Shown: piece by piece, positions 57,813 to 64,000 of the stretch
Layout of the letters: every line of letters starts with the position of its first letter
Numbering within the stretch: the stretch's first letter is position 1
Assembly: GCA_028753945.1 (NCBI GenBank)
Contig: JAPNXP010000007.1
Span: forward strand, 4,278,001 to 4,342,000
Origin: Hexactinellida sp. DTS-2022
Lineage: Eukaryota; Porifera; Hexactinellida
Direction of reading: 5' to 3'
DNA: 64,000 nucleotides
Notes under the pieces: generated by a model
The model's database searches: none
What the model was told of the DNA's origin: nothing
Seen by the model: only the letters and a program-made list of their open reading frames with translations
Program-made: the position numbers and the translations under genes

Positions 57813-59160
57813 CGTCATTCTCTAACTCAGATTCAATGTCCGAAAATTATGTCTCAGCTGTCACAACACTACCAACCGTATGACTAATTGCTTGTATATA
57901 CTGCCAAGGAGTGTATGCTCCACTCCGTAGTTTTTCCTTGCATGTTTCCCGCCTTTCTTCTAATATGACATTCTTCTTCTTCCTTGGCCTTGATATATCT
58001 TTTCCCAGTCTTAGTCTCCCAATTTCATTATCAGTGTCAGCTATTATATCATTTAATCTTGTCATAAAATTCCAAATTCTTGGATGAGATATCTTTATAA
58101 TTGATTTAAGTTTCGCATGGTATCTTTCTGCACCATTGTTTGTTGTCGCTTTAGCTTCGTATATAAAGAGTTCCTCAGGGGTTGTCTGGAGCAACCACCA
58201 ACGTCTTTTGAAATACTTAATTAACAAGTTTATCCATTTTCATAGATTCTGTTAAGTTGGACTATTTAGACTTGCCGGTAAAAAGGGATTGCCATCAGTT
58301 TCTTTACAAATTTATAGTAATTTCACTGTTCTCATGGAAACTTTGAGTGAGACCGAGCTTTTGTACTTTTGCCCAAATGCATTGGGTATAATGGAACCAA
58401 CAACCATTAATCTTAATATTAGGGTATATTTCCTTGAAACTATTTCTAGGCGCTGATTCCCAATCTGATACAACCGTCATAGGTTTAAAATTTGGTAAAT
58501 TAGAAAAATTCGATCCAATATTGCAATGTACAGCTCCTGACTTTTGGATGTCATCAAACAATGTATTGCTGGCAGTGTATATCTATCAACTACAACAAAA
58601 ATTGTCCACAGTTGATAAAACTGTACAGGAACGGTGTAAAATGTTCCGTCAAATTGGATGTCTGTGATTTCGGGCAATAAATTCATCATAGTTTCAGTAG
58701 AATATAACTGCAACTTGAGTATGTAGAGATATCGTAAACTTATGGTGTTTTCCATAGGTCGTACCAGGTAACATTTCAGAAAATTCTTCAGCGCTAAGAG
58801 GAATCTTTGGTTGTGTTTTCCTCCGTGATCTGTACATAGAAGACTCACATTCGTTGAATGAAATTCTACATGCGAAAGGGTCCGTTCTAGTTTCATCATC
58901 AAATAATTTTCTTAAACTACCTTGTGAATTTCTCGCGATCTTCTTGCATCGGTTTTTCAAATCATATAGTTCTGGTTATGATTCATGAATAAAACATGGA
59001 TTTATAAAATCAAATTCAAGATTCAATTTACCTGTCCCTTTACAACCATTTTACCATAAAACACATCTCAAATATGCTCTTGTCTCCTTAACCTTGTATT
59101 TCACGTATTTGAAACCATCGCTTGTTGTATTTATTTTTCCACCAGTTCGCACAAACTGCT
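57638..59160 (-). pseudogene. FLYWCH-MULE transposase 2 with C-terminal RING
   Basis: Reading on the minus strand: an N-terminal FLYWCH finger (DGFKYVKYKVKETRAYLRC then NGCKG, about 59160-59030), then the MULE catalytic domain. That domain has IQFDGTFYTVP (first Asp), TVVSDWESAPRNSF (second Asp), GCWFHYTQCIWAKVQ, and TTNNGAERYHAKL (Glu). At the end is a RING finger (CAVC ... RHANCCSACS ... CPVCRAPIENRLQIFV, 57800-57638). The RING has the IAP-like spacing and hydrophobic tail but lacks the Cys expected just before the His. A stop splits the FLYWCH (near 59050), frames change near 58230-58310 and 58480-58560, and a shift separates the MULE end (57847) from the RING. It is a dead copy. The RING would have joined the transposase in one protein only if that gap was once in frame. 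Confidence 0.82.
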
Positions 59161-60535
59161 TAAGGTGTATTCCATGATTTCGAATTTTTTAGATATGAAT
59201 TTGTTGATGAAATTATCAATTAACTAGCTTTTTATAAAAAGTCGGTCAAATCGATTGATGTTTTGATATAACATGAAATGTGATAGACACAAATATTAAT
59301 AATGATAAATAGTATCAAATCATCTGTTTAGAAATATCTCTATGTCATGACTATTTTTACTGTATATTAGCTAACTGCTAATGTTTTATTGTTCATTGAA
59401 ACATGTTCATCTGCTTCATCACATAAGTAGAATAATATATTTTTGGCGACACCTATTGAAAACCTAAATATACCAAGCCCTTCAGAAAGCCGAAAGGATA
59501 GCGGACTGGCGGACTATTTCGCGCTACGGTGGCCCAACTGTTGACTCAAGAAGGCTGCGAGCGATTGGCTATAACTATGTTGCCGGCCTACATATGTCAT
59601 CGTATTGCTGAACGCGAAGTTGTTAGAGAGGTAGTGACTGAGGCCGATAATCTAGTGCAGTCTTCAAGACACTGCTTGATAATTTAGATCCTACGATGGA
59701 TTGCACGGAGTCGATGCAGACCATTCGAAACAAGGATTGGGACCCGGGCACCTATCTCTCGAAAATTGTTCCCGGGGACCAAAGTTTTCCGTTGAAAAAT
59801 AGTCCTAGGACTAATTTTCCATGGAATATAGGTCCCCCGGCCCAATTTTCGGAAAAATTGGTGGGGGACCAATATTACATGGAACCTTGGTCCTAGGACC
59901 ATTTTCCCCGAAGAAATTGGTCCCGGGACGAATATTCCACGCAAAATTTGGTCCCGTATCAATTTTCGGGGCCAATTTTTCAGCCTTTCAGGTACTGGTA
60001 CACGTCTTGTCAGACCTTGAGCCTCCCAAATCTTATCTTCCATCAAGTTGATCAAAATTAATTATTGAGTAACGTATATATCGAATAATAGCCTCCCTTG
60101 AAAAATCGCCCCCCCCCCCAAACTAGCAAATGAAATTTATTACTGCTTCCCGAAATAAACATCTCTATCTAATATACGTAAGTCTCACTCAATACGATTA
60201 TCAACCGACTATAATAATAAAATGTAATAAAATGTGTTGTGCTCGAAAATTCATAAAAATGTTTGGTCTCAATATGGCGAAAAATCGCCTAGGCTACTAT
60301 AGGAGTAAATACAGTTACTAAATAAACACAAACCTCAGAGGGATCAATTAACCACAGAAGTACCAAATTTCCATGAAAATTTTGGTCCCCCCGTACCATT
60401 TTCCCAAGGGGACCAAAATTTCCGTGACAGCACCTATATTGATGATTACTTTTATGATGTAAAATCCTCGATTTTAGACAGGGTGGTGCGCGGTGGTGCG
60501 CTATTTTATGCACCTTAAGTAGTGAGCATTAATTC
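59161..60535. other. Repeat-rich spacer between MULE 2 and the LTR fossils
   Basis: 59460-59700 is locally GC-rich with no recognised gene. 59735-59990 is a cluster of GGTCCC(G/C)GGACC and AAATTTTGGTCC words; a short related piece is at 60370-60425. A MITE with AATAGCC / GCCTAGGCTACTAT ends lies at about 60085-60305. Confidence 0.5.
60085..60305. repeat. MITE with AATAGCCTCCC / GCCTAGGCTACTATAGG ends
   Basis: CGAATAATAGCCTCCC at the left; AAAATCGCCTAGGCTACTAT then AGGAG at the right. The left part includes AAAAATCGCCCCC, again complementary to nearby words. A shorter relative is at 21563-21640. Confidence 0.5.
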
Positions 60536-61640
60536 CTAACTCACCACTTTAAATGATTGAAATGATCTTTCTGTGCTACTAGTCCAGTTAAAACTCATAT
60601 ATGTTCTCAGCAAGGATTTTTTTGGATTTGCGATAGAAGAAAAATCTTTGATGTATCTACGATAATATCCTGCTAATCCCAAGAAATGTTTTACTTCTTT
60701 TTGACTTGAAGGACGAGGCCAATAAATAATAGATTCTACCTTAGATTGATCTGGTGACATCCTCAAACTCGAGAACGTATGCCCGAGATAAGTAACTTTA
60801 CTCCTACCAATTTGGCATTTTTACCCCGCAGAGTTAAGTTGTCTTTTACGAGTCTTTCGAAAACTTCTCGCAAAACAATTCGATGAGATGAAATATCCGG
60901 TGAAAATATTAATATATCATCAATAGAATTTCTATATTTTGTTCCAACCCATGTAAAACCTGATCAATGATGCGATGGCATGCGCTGGGTCCACCTGTGA
61001 GTCCGAATGGAAGGACATTAAATTCGTAAAGTCCCAATGAGAATGCAGTTTTCTGACGGTCACAGTTTGATACCGGTATCTGCCAATAGCCGGAATTTAA
61101 ATCCAACTTGGTGAAGTAACTCATCCCACTCAATTTATCTTGTACCTGGTCAGGTAAGGGATTATTAATAACTTATCATAACTTATACGTATAACTTATA
61201 AAGGATAAGCATCTTTCTGTGTCATTTTATTTAGACCACGATAATCAATGCAAAAAACGTATACCTCCGTCTTTCTTTCCTACGATCTCTTGTGGAGATA
61301 TCCAGGGAATGTTTGATACTCGTATGATATTCCTATCTAACATGTCCAGTATCTGGATGTCTACTTCTGATTTGTATGCTTGAGGAATCATTCTAGAGGT
61401 GTTCTTATTGGAATGTCATTAGAGATATAAATCCGAAATTCTTCGACTTTGGCAACTCCTAGAACGGAATTGAAAAGATCTCGGAACTCTTCCATTATGT
61501 CAATAAATTCTTCATTGCATACCGGTAACTCGAATGTGAAGATACTTCCATATTTAGGAACTGCACAACGGCATTCCCAATCATCTTCGATACTTGTATC
61601 CCAAAAGATTTGTGCCCACAAAAATTCCCATGTATAATAC
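60536..61640 (-). mobile_element. Ty3/gypsy-type pol fossil, minus strand
   Basis: Parts of a Ty3/gypsy pol gene are recognisable on the minus strand: a pre-RT linker, reverse transcriptase and the region leading to RNase H. No LTRs, gag or integrase were identified, so this is an internal fragment. It is broken, with several breaks, and looks moderately old. Confidence 0.85.
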
Positions 61641-61839
61641 TAGAGTGCGTAAGTGCCGCAACCATATTCTACCAATGCCGCACCTTCATGCAGGCCTAGC
61701 TACGCCTCTGTCCAGAACGCACCATCACATCGGGGCGGCACTTCCTAAACTTTTCAGTTCAACAGAGTTCGACTGGGAAGGGGAACGAATTCGTCAGGGT
61801 GATACCTACTGAAGGTACATTGTGCTGAGGTCAAGTATT

Positions 61840-62640
61840 ATCCAGAGCAGAAACTGTGAAATTGGTAATGTTGGATACAGAGAAAATTACTGCTGATGAA
61901 TGGGATATTAATCCGGATCTGGATATTCAACAACAGAGAGCGCTAGTAGAAGTACATGAAAAATACACGGACATTTTGATACAGGTGGCTCACTTCCTAT
62001 CAAGTCGAAGAAATTAGGGTTTCGCCTCAAGAAAAATAAGATATTAATAAACAAATTGCACAAATGTAACAGAATAATATAATAAGACAATCTGTGTTTC
62101 CATGGGCAAGCCGAATCATCTTAGTGAGGAAGAAAGATGATCTACACCTTTCTCTGTTGATTATCGTTCCTTCAATTACAGACAAAAAAGGATTCTTACC
62201 CTATACCGGAGCTTAAAGATATCCTGGATAAACTTCACGGGAAAAGTATTTCACGACCCTAGATGGAGCTAGCGCCTACTGGAGTGTTCCTATCGCCGAG
62301 AAATACAGAGAGAAAACCGCCTTTTTAACACAATGAGGACAATTCGAGTTTCGCGTAATGCCCTTTGGTTTATGTAATACACCTTCTTGCTTCTACTTTC
62401 AGATGGATATTGATTCCGCTTTACGCGACACGCCACATAGTTCACCGTATGCCATCTTAGAGAAGTTATGCAACGTTTCAGGGATGTAAACCTTCAACTG
62501 AGAAGAGACAAGTGCAAATGTGCTTAAAATTAAGTAGAGTTCAAGGAATTTTTTGCTGACAGTAGAAGGACACAGTGATCTTCCATCTAACATGCCCGGA
62601 AATTCAGCGTCAAGCATAGACTCCTTTAAATAAGGACTGT
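61840..62640 (+). mobile_element. Ty3/gypsy-type pol fossil, plus strand
   Basis: A second Ty3/gypsy fragment, in the opposite orientation to its neighbour and from a different lineage by its sequence. It contains the pre-RT linker and part of the reverse transcriptase. No LTRs seen. It is broken, with several breaks, and looks older than its neighbour. Confidence 0.75.
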
Positions 62641-63011
62641 AGGCGCTAATTCTCGGGTCCTGGAACTAGAGTCCATTAGGTATTTTGTAATCGGTTAAAG
62701 TTAGACACATAAAATGTATTATTGTCGAATAGGAAGTCATAGTTAAGGAGTCTATTGGTCATATTTTCTCCTTTAACTATTTGTGGAATGTGAGTTATGC
62801 GGTTTTCACACCTTTTTCAGTATTTTAATATTGTTAAAATCTCGCCATTAATCCTAGCTAGACGTATGAGTTTATTATTGTTGAATAGGAATTCATATAC
62901 ATGTATAGGGAGCGGTGGGTAATGTTGGTTCACCACAATTATCTGTAGTTGATTTTAACACTTCAATATATGGTAATATTAATAAAACAACGACAACAGT
63001 TAATGTTAGGC
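62641..63011. repeat. Diverged P-type subterminal sequence
   Basis: TGTATTATTGTCGAATAGGAAGTCATA, split here as TGTATTATTGTCG and AATAGGAAGTCATA, then GTCATATT, ATTTGTGGAATGTGAGTTAT and TTGTTAAAATCTCG follow the same order as in the terminal repeat of P-type element 1 (9145-9290). It is diverged, with no coding region. Confidence 0.6.
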
Positions 63012-63884
63012 CATAGCATTCTATACATAAGGCAATGATACGCACTCAAATTTCTGGACCAGGGATTAATTAGTATAGTCAACTAAATAGATGTAATTCA
63101 ATTATTCTTCGAAATAAGTAATCCAGGATGCTTCTACTTACGTTAATGTTTTTATAAAGGTAGTCATGTACAAGACGCATATTTTTGAGGTGCCACTTGG
63201 GCGAAATGACGTCACTGTATTGTCTAATAGTCCAAATATGCCAAAACTTTAAACGCATGTAAAATGTTCAATTTCGCTTTTTAAAACAAATCGATGTGAC
63301 TAACCCATCGAGGAGTCATTTTACATAAAATATCTCAGAATCAAGTATGGAATGTTCCCACATTCCTCTGTTGCCTTGAAAACGTGATTTCAATGCTCGA
63401 GGTCATATCTCGAGAATAAATATAGTTACAGCTTAGTCAATGGCTCCAATTGATAGCCCGACCTCAACTTCCTATTCAATGATAATACATTTCGATGCTC
63501 TATCTCAAACCAATTTCTGAGAATTTTGATTATTGTAATATACATTCAAACGGTTATACACATTTTGCGCAAAATTGGTTTGAGATAGAGCATCGAAATG
63601 TATTATCATTGAATAGGAAGTTGAGGTCGGGCTATCAATTGGAGCCATTGACTATATTTGGACTATTAGACAATACAGTGACGTCATTTCGCCCAAGTGG
63701 CACCTCAAAAATATGCGTCTTGTACATGACTACCTTTATAAAAACATTAACGTAAGTAGAAGCATCCTGGATTACTTATTTCGAAGAATAATTGAATTAC
63801 ATCTATTTAGTTCACTATACTAATTAATCCCTGGTCCAGAAATTTGAGTGCGTATCATTGCCTTATGTATAGAATGCTATGGTT
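63012..63884. repeat. 873-bp inverted repeat related to P-type ends
   Basis: The left arm (63012-63516) and right arm (63572-63884) are near-perfect reverse complements around a 55-base loop, apart from about 190 bases present only in the left arm (about 63240-63430). Both arms hold TGTATTATCATTGAATAGGA, a relative of the P-type subterminal word. No gene. Confidence 0.82.
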
Positions 63885-64000
63885 AGGCATATTTAAATAT
63901 ATCATTGGCGGATAGGTATACTAATATGGTGAAGCTATTCGTTGTGATAATTATTTGCTATACCTCTAATGTTAAAGTTACAAGTTTTGATTTGATTTCT
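63885..64000. other. Window end
   Basis: AT-rich sequence with nothing recognised. Confidence 0.5.

Noticed and set aside
59684-60055. 123-codon frame on the minus strand
   Set aside because: Most of it is read through GGTCCC-type repeat words; no domain could be recognised.

Overview
This is AT-rich eukaryotic DNA with spliced genes. It most likely comes from an early-branching or other invertebrate animal. A demosponge is plausible, judging by the TRAF/MATH gene, the FLYWCH-MULE and THAP/P-type transposons and the host gene set, but nothing in the window proves this. Host coding sequence is a small minority; most of the rest is transposon-derived, much of it nested.

PARP1 dominates the left half. 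I could rebuild 15 coding exons (3085-35999, + strand) with intact GT/AG sites and matching phases. They give a 990-residue protein with two PARP zinc fingers, NLS, PADR1/Zn3, BRCT, WGR, regulatory helical domain and ADP-ribosyltransferase domain, and the H-Y-E triad is present. The introns act as a sink. Intron 3 holds an intronless antisense gene with Sel1-like repeats (5105-5869). Intron 5 holds a 4.4-kb P-type transposon (9031-13478), itself broken by a hAT-type insertion, plus an intronless gene of unknown function (16174-17208). Intron 11 holds several miniature elements, the last ending about 12 bases before exon 12. Intron 12 holds a stack of nested elements around a second P-type transposon (26863-30178). 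Intron 14 is almost entirely one 3.63-kb palindrome (32068-35697).

Downstream, after repeats and a decayed FLYWCH-MULE transposon (about 38416-42335), comes an intact single-exon Ku80/XRCC5 gene (45522-47708, 728 aa). Two central DNA-break sensors therefore lie about 9.5 kb apart on the same strand. A decayed MATE (SLC47-like) transporter gene follows at 50551-51960, then a two-exon TRAF-type zinc-finger/MATH gene on the minus strand (54288-55751).

The right end is transposon debris: a second MULE on the minus strand with an N-terminal FLYWCH and a C-terminal IAP-like RING finger (57638-59160), two broken Ty3/gypsy pol fossils in opposite orientation (60536-62640), and an 0.87-kb inverted repeat related to P-type termini (63012-63884).

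Miniature elements fall into two main classes. hAT-like ones have CAG...CTG ends and 8-bp target duplications, many of them perfect. Tc1/mariner-pogo-like ones have CAGT...ACTG ends flanked by TA. I recognised no tRNA, rRNA or CRISPR. Coordinates of exons and of elements with target duplications were read base by base; those marked 'about' are approximate.
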